In this document: positions 1-9,310 of the stretch, in pieces
Layout of the letters: the number at the start of each line of letters is the position of its first letter
How positions within the stretch are numbered: the stretch's first letter is position 1
DNA from: Ferruginibacter sp.
Lineage (GTDB): Bacteria > Bacteroidota > Bacteroidia > Chitinophagales > Chitinophagaceae
Assembly: GCA_025963635.1 (NCBI GenBank)
Contig: JAOQAK010000103.1
Coordinates: 1-39,890 of the forward strand
Direction: 5' to 3'
Length of the DNA: 39,890 nt
Position numbers and translations under genes: made by a program
The notes under the pieces: model-generated
Databases searched by the model: none
What the model was told of the DNA's origin: nothing
The model's input: only the letters and a program-made list of their open reading frames with translations

Positions 1-679
1 AGGGTATTTCAAACTAAGTGATACTGATTCGCTTGCTGCGCCAATTGTAGATTCAACGGTTTCGTTTTCGGCAGGCGCTATCTATTCTACCACGGGTGAT
101 CTTTACAAATGGCACCAGGCCCTGGAGAATAACACCATCTTAACCCAAGCAGAACAGCAAAAGGCCTACACTCCGGTAAAAAACAACTACGGTTATGGAT
201 GGCTTATAGATAGTATCGAAGGTAAAAGAAGAGTTGGTCATGGTGGTGGTATTCATGGCTTCACTACCAACATTGCCCGTATACCGGAAGATGATGTATG
301 CATTGTGCTGCTTAGCAATGCTTCAGACGGCAGTATTGGCGAGATCACCAAAAACATATTTGCCATCTTGTATAATAAAGAATACACACTTCCAAAAGAA
401 AGGGTGGCGATACAACTCCCCGAAGAAAAATTAAAACAGTATACCGGCGAATACGAAGTACAACCGTCGCTGCATGTAATTATAACCGTAAAAGACGGGC
501 ATTTACTCGCTTCACCAACAGGGCAAACTCCAAAAATTTTGTTTGCTGAAAAAGAAGATCTGTTTTTTGAAAAAACAGAAGATGTACAACTTCAATTTAC
601 AAGAAATGATAAATCGGAGGTAGATAGTTTTATCCTTTACCAGGGTGGTGGAAGAATTCCATGTAAGAAGATTAAATAA
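1..679 (+). CDS. Serine beta-lactamase-like hydrolase, C-terminal part (5' end outside window)
   Basis: The reading frame is open from base 2 and ends with TAA at 677-679, so the gene begins left of the window and about 225 codons remain. The visible part has the class C beta-lactamase/PBP-like layout: SAGAIYSTTGDLYKWHQAL (the 'ggl.sta.Dl.kw' region that precedes the third motif) and then GHGGGIHGF, the HxG element that replaces KTG in this family. The last ~100 residues form a separate small beta domain typical of the extra C-terminal domain of Bacteroidota serine hydrolases. The catalytic SxxK and YxN motifs would lie upstream and cannot be checked. Substrate is unknown; members include esterases and D-aminopeptidases as well as beta-lactamases. 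It converges on the regulator at 760-3561. Confidence 0.85.
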   Translation, partial: GYFKLSDTDSLAAPIVDSTVSFSAGAIYSTTGDLYKWHQALENNTILTQAEQQKAYTPVKNNYGYGWLIDSIEGKRRVGHGGGIHGFTTNIARIPEDDVCIVLLSNASDGSIGEITKNIFAILYNKEYTLPKERVAIQLPEEKLKQYTGEYEVQPSLHVIITVKDGHLLASPTGQTPKILFAEKEDLFFEKTEDVQLQFTRNDKSEVDSFILYQGGGRIPCKKIK

Positions 680-703
680 GTCACTCTTACCGGTACATTT
701 TTC

Positions 704-750
704 GAATTACCCGGTGAGTCACTCCCAAAGAGTGACTCACCGGGTAATTC
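704..750. terminator. Perfect 21-bp inverted repeat between convergent genes
   Basis: Arms at 704-724 and 730-750 are exact reverse complements with a 5-nt loop (CCAAA). It lies 25 bp after the hydrolase stop and 10 bp from the stop of the convergent regulator gene. A bidirectional terminator is the simplest reading, but there is no T-run directly after either arm, so it is not a classical intrinsic terminator and could be a dispersed repeat instead. Confidence 0.6.
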
Positions 751-759
751 AAAGGCTTA

Positions 760-3561
760 TTATGTATCCACCTTTTTTTCTTTAAACGCCTTTGGCGTTA
801 CACCAAATTTGGATTTAAAAACGGTTGAAAAATAGGCCTGGGATGAGAAGCCAACCTTAAATGCAATTTCCGCAATCGAAAGATTTTCGTTTAGCAACAA
901 ATATTTTGCTTTCTGCATTCGAACTGTCAGTATATAGTCGTTCACATTATAGCCCAACACTGCTTTTACCTTCCTATAGAGTTGTACCCTTGATATGCCA
1001 ATCTCCCTGCAAATATCATCCACGCCAAAATTTTCATTGGCAATATTGCTCTCAATGATCGATGAAAACTCGCTTACGAATTTGCGGTCAATTTTTTTGG
1101 AGGTAGAACTTTTAAGTCCCTCATTGGGTAATTCGCTGCTGTAATGATCTTTTAAAGTTTCCCTGTTTCTTATTTGGCTGCGGATAGTTTCTTCGAGGTA
1201 TTGTAAATTAAAAGGTTTAACGATATAAGCATCCGCATTCAATTTCAATCCCTCAATTTGTTGTTCCATGCTCCCTTTGGCAGTTAAGATGATGATGGGG
1301 ATATGAGAAGTGCGGATATCATTCTTTAAGATTTCAGTGATGGCCATCCCATCTTTTCCGGGCAGCATGATATCACTGATGATGATATCCGGAACAATCT
1401 CGTAGGCAAGATTTAAACCAGTATTTCCGTTTTCTGCTTCTATTATTTCGTAGGTCTTATTTAGCTGTTCTTTAAGAAAGGTCCTGATCTCGTTGTTGTC
1501 TTCAATGAGCAAAATTGAATAGTCTTTAGTTGTTGTGGCAGTATTTTCAGGCGCAACAACGGGTACCCGTTCCAGTTCGTTGGTGTAAATTTTGGCTTCT
1601 TCATAATTAAGATGATAGGGGTTGGATTCTTTTTCTATCTCATTTTCTTCGAGGTGAGCGTTTCCTAAAGGCAGCATTATTTCAAACCGTGTGCCTTTCC
1701 ATTTTTCGCTTTTCAGGGTGATGGTACCATGATGTAGTGTAATAAGCTCTTTTGAAAGTGCTAACCCCAGGCCTGTACCCCTGGTAGCACCTTCATTTCC
1801 TTCGTAAAAAAGTTCAAATGCATGTTCCAGCGTTTCCGGCCCCATGCCAATACCTGAGTCTTCTATGATAATGACTGCTTTTGTATTGCTTTCATCTTTA
1901 CCAACCGTTACGGTAATTGCCCCTTGATCGTTGGTATATTTAAATGCGTTTGAAAGAATATTAAAGAGCACCTTGTCCAGCATATTTACATCAAACCAAA
2001 CTTTAAGGCCCGGATCTTTTGTATCTACTCTAAAAGCAATGTGTTTTTTCATAGCGGTTTCGGTAAATGCACTGGTGATCTCGCTAACAAATACCGCAAG
2101 GTTTTCTTCCCGTGCTCTCAATCTCATCTTAGCATGCTCAATTTTTCTAAAATCCATTAGTTGGTTCACCAGTCTTAACAGCCTGATGGTATTCTTTTTT
2201 ACCATTTCCAATTGTGCCTTTGCACTGAAATGCAATTTCGGGGAGGTCAATATTTCTTCCAGCGGCCCAAGGATGAGTGTAAGAGGCGTTCGCAATTCGT
2301 GCGAAATATTGGTAAAGAAAAGAAATTTGGCCTCCGTAGCTTCTCTTGCCTTTTTGTCTAATTCTATTAACTGGTTTCGCTGGGTTAAAATCTCTTCGTT
2401 TTGTGAGGCGAGCCGGGTGTTTATTTTCTTATTTTCCTTTAAAAAATAGAAAAGAATCAACCCCATCATCAATGCCAGCGCAAGCGACACTGAAATGGTG
2501 TAAATAATATTGGTCTGGTTACGGGTAATGATTTTTTGCTCGTCAATTTTTTGCTGGCTTCTTTCAATATCGTGTTGCAGCGCAGATAACTTCTCATTCT
2601 GGAGCTTCATGATGCGTACATTGGTAGAATCGATGATGGTGGTAGACAGGTTATATTCTTTATTATAGGAACTGCCTTCCAATATGTTTACTGCTGTCTG
2701 TATCGCTTCGGCGCCACCGGTTGGATATAAGATAGTTGCTTTTAAAATTCCTTTGTCAACCAGGTCGATTCCTTCATTTTCGCCAGGCAAGCCATCCACC
2801 CCAACAATACTTATTTTTTGTTCCTGTCCTACCTTTTTACAAACTTTATACGCAGCGTAGGCCAACCTGTCGTTGGTTGCAAAAATCAACTGGATATCGT
2901 CATGCGTTTTCAGGAATTCACCCAACTGTTCGGGCCAGGGGTCCTTGTCTCCCTCTACATTAAACTGGGTTACATATTTTATCCCCGGGTATTGTTTTAT
3001 AAAATCAGTAAATCCATTATGCCGGTCGATGGCAGCAGACGACCCCGCCGGATCACCTTCTATTTCCAACACATTTCCCTTTCCCTTCAGCAATGCATTG
3101 GTAAAGGCACCTGCATTTAAACCTACTTTGTAATTGTTTGCCCCCACAAAAGCGGTGTAATTATTCGATAAAGTCCTTCTGTCAATAATAATTACCGGGA
3201 TGCCTTGTCTATAAGCTTTGTCGACTATGGAGGTGATTGGTTTTGCCTGGTTAGGAGATACGAGTAGCAGGTCAACTTTCTCATCAACCAGTTCCTGTAT
3301 TTGCTCGATTTGCTTTTCAGAACTGAGGTTGGCATCTTTAATAATAAAATTTATTTCGGGATGGAAGGATAATTCTCTTTCCATTTCCTTTTGCATCGTT
3401 TTTCTCCAACTATCCCCAAGGGTGCATTGCGAGAAGCCGATGGTATATTTTTTCTTTTCTACGAGTGAATTGCAGGAACTCAATATTACCAGCGCGACTA
3501 AAAAACAACAATCAATGAGCCGGTTTTTGGGTATTAATTTCTTTAGAAGCAACGCATTCAT
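760..3561 (-). CDS. Hybrid two-component system regulator with periplasmic sugar-binding sensor (fructan locus regulator)
   Basis: A 933-residue one-protein signalling system. Residues 1-30 form a hydrophobic signal with a lipobox-like LSSC (Cys30). Residues ~38-310 are a RbsB/LacI-type periplasmic binding fold, ~352-374 a membrane span, followed by a coiled linker. The histidine kinase core has the H-box SHELRTPL (His421), the N-box NILSNAF (~534-540), G1 DSGIGMG and G2 GTGLGLALS. A receiver follows (acidic ED at 687-688, phosphoacceptor Asp730 in SDIMLPG, Lys782 in VKPF), then an AraC-type DNA-binding domain (~830-930). This architecture matches B. thetaiotaomicron BT1754, whose sensor binds fructose. 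The divergent neighbours (MFS transporter, fructokinase, SusCD, GH32) support fructose or a fructan product as signal; ligand identity is inference. Confidence 0.93.
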   Translation of the reverse strand: MNALLLKKLIPKNRLIDCCFLVALVILSSCNSLVEKKKYTIGFSQCTLGDSWRKTMQKEMERELSFHPEINFIIKDANLSSEKQIEQIQELVDEKVDLLLVSPNQAKPITSIVDKAYRQGIPVIIIDRRTLSNNYTAFVGANNYKVGLNAGAFTNALLKGKGNVLEIEGDPAGSSAAIDRHNGFTDFIKQYPGIKYVTQFNVEGDKDPWPEQLGEFLKTHDDIQLIFATNDRLAYAAYKVCKKVGQEQKISIVGVDGLPGENEGIDLVDKGILKATILYPTGGAEAIQTAVNILEGSSYNKEYNLSTTIIDSTNVRIMKLQNEKLSALQHDIERSQQKIDEQKIITRNQTNIIYTISVSLALALMMGLILFYFLKENKKINTRLASQNEEILTQRNQLIELDKKAREATEAKFLFFTNISHELRTPLTLILGPLEEILTSPKLHFSAKAQLEMVKKNTIRLLRLVNQLMDFRKIEHAKMRLRAREENLAVFVSEITSAFTETAMKKHIAFRVDTKDPGLKVWFDVNMLDKVLFNILSNAFKYTNDQGAITVTVGKDESNTKAVIIIEDSGIGMGPETLEHAFELFYEGNEGATRGTGLGLALSKELITLHHGTITLKSEKWKGTRFEIMLPLGNAHLEENEIEKESNPYHLNYEEAKIYTNELERVPVVAPENTATTTKDYSILLIEDNNEIRTFLKEQLNKTYEIIEAENGNTGLNLAYEIVPDIIISDIMLPGKDGMAITEILKNDIRTSHIPIIILTAKGSMEQQIEGLKLNADAYIVKPFNLQYLEETIRSQIRNRETLKDHYSSELPNEGLKSSTSKKIDRKFVSEFSSIIESNIANENFGVDDICREIGISRVQLYRKVKAVLGYNVNDYILTVRMQKAKYLLLNENLSIAEIAFKVGFSSQAYFSTVFKSKFGVTPKAFKEKKVDT

Positions 3562-3656
3562 GTATGCAAGTTGTGCAAATTTTTTAGAAAATCAGTTATA
3601 AAAAAGTTTCATTTATAGTAATAACCGTTTAAATGGATAACCTGCGTATCGGCGAA

Positions 3657-3689
3657 TGATACAATATCAAAATCATTTGTTACAATTTT
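3657..3689. promoter_or_regulatory. Two direct repeats 21 bp apart, candidate operator of the hybrid regulator
   Basis: GATACAATATC at 3658-3668 and GTTACAATTTT at 3679-3689 start exactly 21 bp apart, two turns of the helix, as expected for the two half-sites of an AraC-type domain. A third copy sits at 3788-3798. They lie in the 289-bp gap between the regulator and the divergent transporter operon. Binding is inferred. Confidence 0.4.
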
Positions 3690-3786
3690 ATAAAACCCAC
3701 CTTTTCCTGGCAAGTTATACTTTCTTACCTGATTGATTATCAATGGTAAGCGTTGAATTTTTGGAATCCTTACATTTTAAAACAAT

Positions 3787-3802
3787 TGATACAATTTCGA
3801 AA
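3787..3802. promoter_or_regulatory. Third copy of the candidate operator motif
   Basis: TGATACAATTTCGAAA here matches TGATACAATATCAAAA at 3657-3672 at 14 of 16 positions. It lies about 50 bp upstream of the transporter start codon. A TACTTTG sequence nearby (3820-3826) resembles a shortened Bacteroidota -7 box, but I could not assign a convincing promoter. Confidence 0.35.
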
Positions 3803-3850
3803 TAAAAAAATGAGCAGCCGGAGTACTTTGCTGTCCTAACCGTTTGCTAT

Positions 3851-5179
3851 ATGAATAAAAAACTTGTCTTCTGGAGTATTGTGGTAGCCCTGGGGGGATT
3901 TCTCTTTGGCTTTGATACGGCGGTTATCTCCGGCGCCGAACAAAAAATTCAGCAAGTCTGGCGGCTTAGCGATATACTGCATGGTCAGGCGATTGCCATT
4001 GCATTGTATGGAACAGTAATCGGTGCCTTGTTTGGCGGCATTCCCGCTGAAAAATACGGCAGAAAAAAAATCCTCTTTTTAATCGGCTTTTTATACCTCA
4101 TCTCTTCGGCAGGCTCTGCGCTCGCAGATAATGTGTATTCCTTTATGTTCTTCCGACTCATCGGAGGCCTGGGGGTAGGGGCTTCCTCAGTAGTTGCACC
4201 CATGTATATTTCGGAAATTGCCCCGGCCAAAACAAGGGGACGTTTTGTAGCCACCTTTCAATTCAATATCGTATTCGGCATACTGGTCGCTTATTTTTCC
4301 AATTATCTCCTGCAAAATATCGGTGAAGACAGCTGGCGATGGATGCTGGGCATAATGACGATACCCTCATTAATATATGTAGCGCTCCTGTTTTTTGTTC
4401 CGGAAAGTCCACGTTGGTTGATTGTGCATAAAGGCGATTTTGAAAATTCCAGGAAAACTTTGGAGGTTTCCGATCCGGAAGGTGTAGATGAAGCGATCCG
4501 GGCAATTCACGAATCAATCGATGAAGAAAAGCAAAAGGAAACGCTTTCCACGTTTTTATCCGGAAAATTTAATGTCCCTATCCTTATGGCATTTTTGATT
4601 GCCATGTTGAACCAGCTCTCCGGCATCAATGCAATCATCTATTTTGCCCCCCGCGTATTTGAATTGGCTGGAATTGAAAAAGGCGCCGCATTTCTCCAGA
4701 GTGCCGGGATCGGGTTGGTGAACATGGTATTTACCTTACTCGGTGTTTCCCTGATAGACAGGTTTGGCAGGAAAAAACTGATGCTAATCGGCTCATTAGG
4801 CTACATTCTTTCGCTGGGTTTGATTGCCGCTGCTTTCCATTTTGAATACTCCTCCGGCATGATCGTTCCCTTACTCGTTTTTCTCTTTATCGCTTCCCAT
4901 GCCATTGGCCAGGGTGCAGTGATCTGGGTATTTATCTCCGAGATATTTCCAAACGGTGTCCGATCCTATGGCCAGTCACTGGGCTGCACCACGCATTGGG
5001 TATTAGCGGCTATCATCACCAGTATTTTTCCTTTTTTAGCCAACAGGTTCGGGCCGGCCCCATTGTTCTTCTTTTTTGCGGTGATGATGGTGGGCCAGTT
5101 AATATGGGTAGTATTCAGGATGCCTGAAACAAAAGGCACATCGCTGGAACAATTGGAAAAGAAATTCATCATGCATTAA
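3851..5179 (+). CDS. MFS sugar:proton symporter (sugar porter family)
   Basis: The 442-residue protein has the sugar porter signatures in order: GGFLFGFDTAVISGA in TM1 (~16-30), the cytoplasmic GRKK loop after TM2, RLIGGLGVGASS and the ISEIAPAKTRG stretch in TM4-5, PESPRWL at the end of TM6, NQLSGINAIIYFAP in TM7, DRFGRKK, and PETKG at the C terminus. Twelve membrane spans are expected. It is the first gene of the fructan operon, 8 bp before the fructokinase, matching the inner-membrane fructose importer plus kinase pair of the B. thetaiotaomicron fructan locus. I infer import of free fructose (possibly glucose) released by GH32 in the periplasm. Confidence 0.92.
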   Translation: MNKKLVFWSIVVALGGFLFGFDTAVISGAEQKIQQVWRLSDILHGQAIAIALYGTVIGALFGGIPAEKYGRKKILFLIGFLYLISSAGSALADNVYSFMFFRLIGGLGVGASSVVAPMYISEIAPAKTRGRFVATFQFNIVFGILVAYFSNYLLQNIGEDSWRWMLGIMTIPSLIYVALLFFVPESPRWLIVHKGDFENSRKTLEVSDPEGVDEAIRAIHESIDEEKQKETLSTFLSGKFNVPILMAFLIAMLNQLSGINAIIYFAPRVFELAGIEKGAAFLQSAGIGLVNMVFTLLGVSLIDRFGRKKLMLIGSLGYILSLGLIAAAFHFEYSSGMIVPLLVFLFIASHAIGQGAVIWVFISEIFPNGVRSYGQSLGCTTHWVLAAIITSIFPFLANRFGPAPLFFFFAVMMVGQLIWVVFRMPETKGTSLEQLEKKFIMH

Positions 5180-5187
5180 AATATTTT

Positions 5188-6114
5188 ATGGAAAAAAGAA
5201 ATCATCACCAGGTAGTTTGTTTTGGCGAAGTGCTGTGGGATATCCTCCCTTCCGGCGCTGTGCCCGGCGGTGCGCCCATGAATGTAGCCTATCATCTAAA
5301 AAAATTAGGTTATGAACCTGCGCTGATTACAAAGGTGGGGGTTGATAGCCCCGGTCAAAAGCTTTTTGATTTAATGGAACAGTATACAATCACCACGGAT
5401 TATTTCCAGGTAGATCAGCAACTTCCAACAGGTAAGGTGTATGCTTCCATCCGCGATAATAACGAGATGGAATACGATATCGTGAAACCAGTTGCATGGG
5501 ATTGCATCGAATGGGATGAAAGTTTTATTGAACTGGTCGAAAACGCAGAATTTTTTGTTTTTGGAAGTCTTGCTGCAAGAAATAAAATCTCAAAAAATAC
5601 CCTCTTCAGCCTGCTGGAAATAGCTAAGAAAAAAGTGTTGGACATTAATTTAAGAGCGCCGCATTTTAACCGGCGGATCGTAGAAGACCTATTGCAAAAA
5701 GCTGATTTCATAAAGATGAATATCAGCGAGCTGGAGCTGATCACCGGCTGGTTTTCAAATTATACCGGTACGGAAGACAGGATGAAATCACTGGCGGGCA
5801 AATTCAAAATATCGGACATGGTAGTAACAATGGGTGGCGATGGCTCCATACTTTATATGGATGGAAAGATCATCCGTCATCCCGGTTTTAAAATAACGGT
5901 GGCCGATACCGTGGGCAGCGGAGATGCTTTTCTTGCCGGATTAATATCAAAATTGTTAGGCGGCGCCACACCGGCAGAAGCACTGGAATTTGCAGGTGGA
6001 ATGGGCGCCTTTATTGCAACACATACCGGCGCCTGCCCGGAATATGATGCGGCCGAAATCACTGAGCTGATCAGTAGTAACCATCAAATTATCCAACAAA
6101 ACATACCATCGTAA
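5188..6114 (+). CDS. PfkB-family fructokinase
   Basis: A 308-residue ribokinase/PfkB-type kinase. The N-terminal GEVLWDILPSGAVPGGAP (13-30) with the GGAPMNVA substrate-binding turn is typical of bacterial fructokinases. The C-terminal signature DTVGSGDAFLAG carries the catalytic base Asp246 and the anion-hole glycines. It would phosphorylate cytoplasmic fructose with ATP to fructose 6-phosphate. The start codon is 8 bp after the transporter stop, so the two are co-transcribed. Specificity for fructose rather than another sugar is inferred from subfamily motif and context. Confidence 0.92.
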   Translation: MEKRNHHQVVCFGEVLWDILPSGAVPGGAPMNVAYHLKKLGYEPALITKVGVDSPGQKLFDLMEQYTITTDYFQVDQQLPTGKVYASIRDNNEMEYDIVKPVAWDCIEWDESFIELVENAEFFVFGSLAARNKISKNTLFSLLEIAKKKVLDINLRAPHFNRRIVEDLLQKADFIKMNISELELITGWFSNYTGTEDRMKSLAGKFKISDMVVTMGGDGSILYMDGKIIRHPGFKITVADTVGSGDAFLAGLISKLLGGATPAEALEFAGGMGAFIATHTGACPEYDAAEITELISSNHQIIQQNIPS

Positions 6115-6155
6115 TTACCAAGCACAAATTTTTTAATCATTCAAAAATTGCTATT

Positions 6156-9100
6156 ATGAAGAAGTCTATTTTCTTAGCCTTTTTAATGCTGCTGGGGATA
6201 TTCAGTATTGCCCAGCAAACCACCATCACCGGCAGGGTTATTTCAAAAACCAAGCAAGCGGCCCTTGCCGGCGTTACTGTTGAGGCAAACAACAAATCAG
6301 TAATGACGGATGCTGATGGTAAATTTTCAATTGCAGTACCGGTAGGCGCCTCCCTCAAATTTACTTCGGTAGGCATGAGAACCGCTATCGTTAAAGTAAC
6401 TACCGCTTCGCAGGATATTGCGGTAGAAATGGAAGACGATTTACAAAAACTGGAGGATGTGGTAGTAGTAGGATATACCACTCAAAGAAAACAGGATTTA
6501 ACCGGCGCTGTTGCCGTAGTAGACCTGGCTCCTGTTAAAAACAATAGTTCGGGCAATACCATGCAAGCCTTACAAGGTCGCGTGGCCGGACTATATATCG
6601 AGAAAGACGGTTCGCCCAACGGTTCCAATGGAAGAATTTTAATTCGCGGCGCCAATACCCTTGGAAACAATGATCCGTTGTATGTCATTGATGGTATTCC
6701 TACCACCCGGCCTGAAGTATTTCAAAATATGAACCCTGCAAATATTGCTTCGGTACAGGTTTTAAAAGATGCTTCCGCAGAGTCTATTTATGGCGCCCGT
6801 GCATCTAACGGTGTGATCATCGTTACTACCCGAAACGGCGGTAATACGAATGGTAAAGTTGAATTCCAGCTTAACAATAGTACTTCCATCCAGTCGGAAA
6901 AAGCCATGCGGTTCAAAATGCTGAACTCGTTGGAGCGGGGAAAGGCATTATGGCAAGCATCCGTAAATGACAAACAGGATCCTACGGCTGGCTACGGAGA
7001 GATATACGGTTTCGATTGGAACAAGGATTATAACAACCCGGTGTTAAATGGAGTAACGCTGAAACCTTTCGTGGGTGGTGATCCCAACACACCCGTTGGC
7101 AATACCGACTGGCAGGATGTAATGTATAAAACCGGCCTTGTATTGAACAATAGTTTAACGGCTTCGGTGGGCAATAAAAACTCATCTTTAGAAATAAACC
7201 TGGCGCATTTTAAAAACACAGGCATGTTGAGGTTTACAGGCTATGAACGCTTAAGCGGAAGCATCAATGCTATCACACGTGCCTTCAATGACAAATTAAT
7301 ATTCGGTGTCAATTTACGCATAGCCAATTCGGATGAAACATTGACCTCCCGGGATTTGGGCGGGGCAACCACCACCGGGCTTGCAGTTACTTTGGCGCCC
7401 ACCATTCCTGTTTATCAAAAAGACGGGGTTACTTATGCCGGTGAATTGGGCGCAGGTTATTCTGATAGAAATAATCCCCTGCACATGCAAGACCTTGCGA
7501 AATGGAACAATGCAAATCGCCTGAGTTCATTCGGTAATCTTTTCGCAGAAATTCAACCAATCAAAAATTTATTTTTCAAAACGAATATCGGTGCAGACAA
7601 TGCCACTTATTTGAATAAGGTCATAACACCAACATTTTCAGAAGGCGCATTAAACCGCACCACTAATAGTTTATCCTTTGATCAAAACCATTTTTTGAGC
7701 ATCACCTTCTCCAATACATTGCGATACAATTGGAACCTGAATTCACAGAATCATTTTAAGTTTTTGGTGGGTACAGAGTATATCAAGACAGACCTAAACT
7801 TCCAAACCACTAAAAAGGAAGGATATGCAATTCAAACCGAAGATTATTTTACCCTCAATGCTGGTACGGGCAATACAACTGTAACCGGTGGATCAACTGG
7901 CAACAGGCTGTTCTCTCAATTTGCACGGGTGGATTACAATTTTTCTGATAGATACCTCGCTGCGGTTACAGTACGCCGTGATGGCTCATCACGTTTTGGG
8001 GCAGACAATCAATATGGTATTTTTCCCGCTGCTTCAGTAGGCTGGAGAATCGACAAAGAAGCGTTTATGCAGAACAACACTTTGTTCTCTGAGTTAAAAG
8101 CAAGAGTAGGGGTTGGCCGTGTAGGGAATCAACAAATTGGTGACCTGGCCCGTTTTGCTTTGTTTGATACAAGATACGGAACCACCCTGGCGCAGCTTGT
8201 TGGAGGCTTTTGGGAACAGTACATGAACATAGGAACTGCTTATTCATTGTCAGGTGCTAATACCGGTACATTGCCATCAGGATTTGTTCAAACACAAGCT
8301 GCAAACTCAGCCCTGAAATGGGAAACTACTGAAGAAATCAATGCAGGGTTAGACTTCTCAATTTTAAAAAATAAACTGTACGGTTCATTTGATTATTTCT
8401 CAAGAAACACTACCGGTATATTGATTACACCGCCTGTTGCTTCAGCTTTGGGCGAAGGACAATCTAAAGCAGTAAATGGTGCATCAAAAAGTAATAAAGG
8501 ATGGGAATTTGTGATAGGCTACCAGGGCGAAAAATCGGGCGATTTTAAATATAATGTGAAACTCAATTTCGCTCATTTCAGAGACAAGATAACAGAGTTG
8601 CCGGAAAATGTACGCCCGGCCTATGCAGGCAATCTTGTTAATACAATTATTGGTCATTCGCAGTTTGATATTTTCGGTTATAAAACCAATGGCTTGTTTC
8701 AATCCCAATCTGAGGTAGATAAGGCGCCAACACAGATCGGAGCAGGACCTGGCAGAATCCGTTATGTAGATATCAATGGAGATAATGTAATTAATGACCT
8801 CGACAGAACCTGGATCGGCACTACTTTACCGCTATTGGAGTATGGCGCAAGAATAGATCTGACCTATAAAAAATTCGATATGTCAATCTTTGGATCAGGT
8901 GTGGGAGGTAGAAAAGGATTTGATGTGTATACCGTATTCAACAACCTGATGAGAAGTCGCGAGAATGTAGGGCCCGGCGTATTCAACGGCTGGACACCGC
9001 AACACACCAACACCAATGTTCCGGCACTAACGCTTAAGGACAATAATAACGAAGGCCGCACATCAGACTATTTCATGGTAAGTACCTCATACTTCAAATT

Positions 9101-9290
9101 TCGTAACATACAGCTTGGATACAATATTTCGCCAAAAGCTATCTTTTCAAGGTTGCGCATTTATGCAATGGCAGAAAACTTATTCTGGATAAAAGATAAA
9201 AGCTACTTAAGTCCCGATCCGGAAAGGATAGACCTTGATCCTGTGCCGATTCCGAAAATATTTACCATTGGTTTTAATGCATCCTTTTAA
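6156..9290 (+). CDS. SusC/RagA-family TonB-dependent outer membrane transporter
   Basis: 1044 residues with a signal peptide ending at about FSIAQ (residue 20). A carboxypeptidase-like regulatory domain follows (TTITGRVISKTKQAALAGVT, then GKFSIAVP), then DVVVVGYTTQRKQDLTGA, the usual junction into the plug, with the LYVIDGIP and IYGARASNGVIIVTT plug motifs at ~175-230. The remainder is a 22-strand barrel ending in Phe (FNASF), as expected for outer membrane insertion. It starts 41 bp after the fructokinase and 20 bp before susD, so it belongs to the same operon. Together with SusD it would import fructo-oligosaccharides across the outer membrane; the substrate is inferred from the GH32 and kinase neighbours. 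Confidence 0.95.
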   Translation: MKKSIFLAFLMLLGIFSIAQQTTITGRVISKTKQAALAGVTVEANNKSVMTDADGKFSIAVPVGASLKFTSVGMRTAIVKVTTASQDIAVEMEDDLQKLEDVVVVGYTTQRKQDLTGAVAVVDLAPVKNNSSGNTMQALQGRVAGLYIEKDGSPNGSNGRILIRGANTLGNNDPLYVIDGIPTTRPEVFQNMNPANIASVQVLKDASAESIYGARASNGVIIVTTRNGGNTNGKVEFQLNNSTSIQSEKAMRFKMLNSLERGKALWQASVNDKQDPTAGYGEIYGFDWNKDYNNPVLNGVTLKPFVGGDPNTPVGNTDWQDVMYKTGLVLNNSLTASVGNKNSSLEINLAHFKNTGMLRFTGYERLSGSINAITRAFNDKLIFGVNLRIANSDETLTSRDLGGATTTGLAVTLAPTIPVYQKDGVTYAGELGAGYSDRNNPLHMQDLAKWNNANRLSSFGNLFAEIQPIKNLFFKTNIGADNATYLNKVITPTFSEGALNRTTNSLSFDQNHFLSITFSNTLRYNWNLNSQNHFKFLVGTEYIKTDLNFQTTKKEGYAIQTEDYFTLNAGTGNTTVTGGSTGNRLFSQFARVDYNFSDRYLAAVTVRRDGSSRFGADNQYGIFPAASVGWRIDKEAFMQNNTLFSELKARVGVGRVGNQQIGDLARFALFDTRYGTTLAQLVGGFWEQYMNIGTAYSLSGANTGTLPSGFVQTQAANSALKWETTEEINAGLDFSILKNKLYGSFDYFSRNTTGILITPPVASALGEGQSKAVNGASKSNKGWEFVIGYQGEKSGDFKYNVKLNFAHFRDKITELPENVRPAYAGNLVNTIIGHSQFDIFGYKTNGLFQSQSEVDKAPTQIGAGPGRIRYVDINGDNVINDLDRTWIGTTLPLLEYGARIDLTYKKFDMSIFGSGVGGRKGFDVYTVFNNLMRSRENVGPGVFNGWTPQHTNTNVPALTLKDNNNEGRTSDYFMVSTSYFKFRNIQLGYNISPKAIFSRLRIYAMAENLFWIKDKSYLSPDPERIDLDPVPIPKIFTIGFNASF

Positions 9291-9310
9291 AGAATTTTAA
9301 ATTAATCAAA

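Noticed and set aside
1931..3601. Several plus-strand open frames opposite the hybrid regulator
   Set aside because: They are antisense shadows of a well-supported 933-residue protein.
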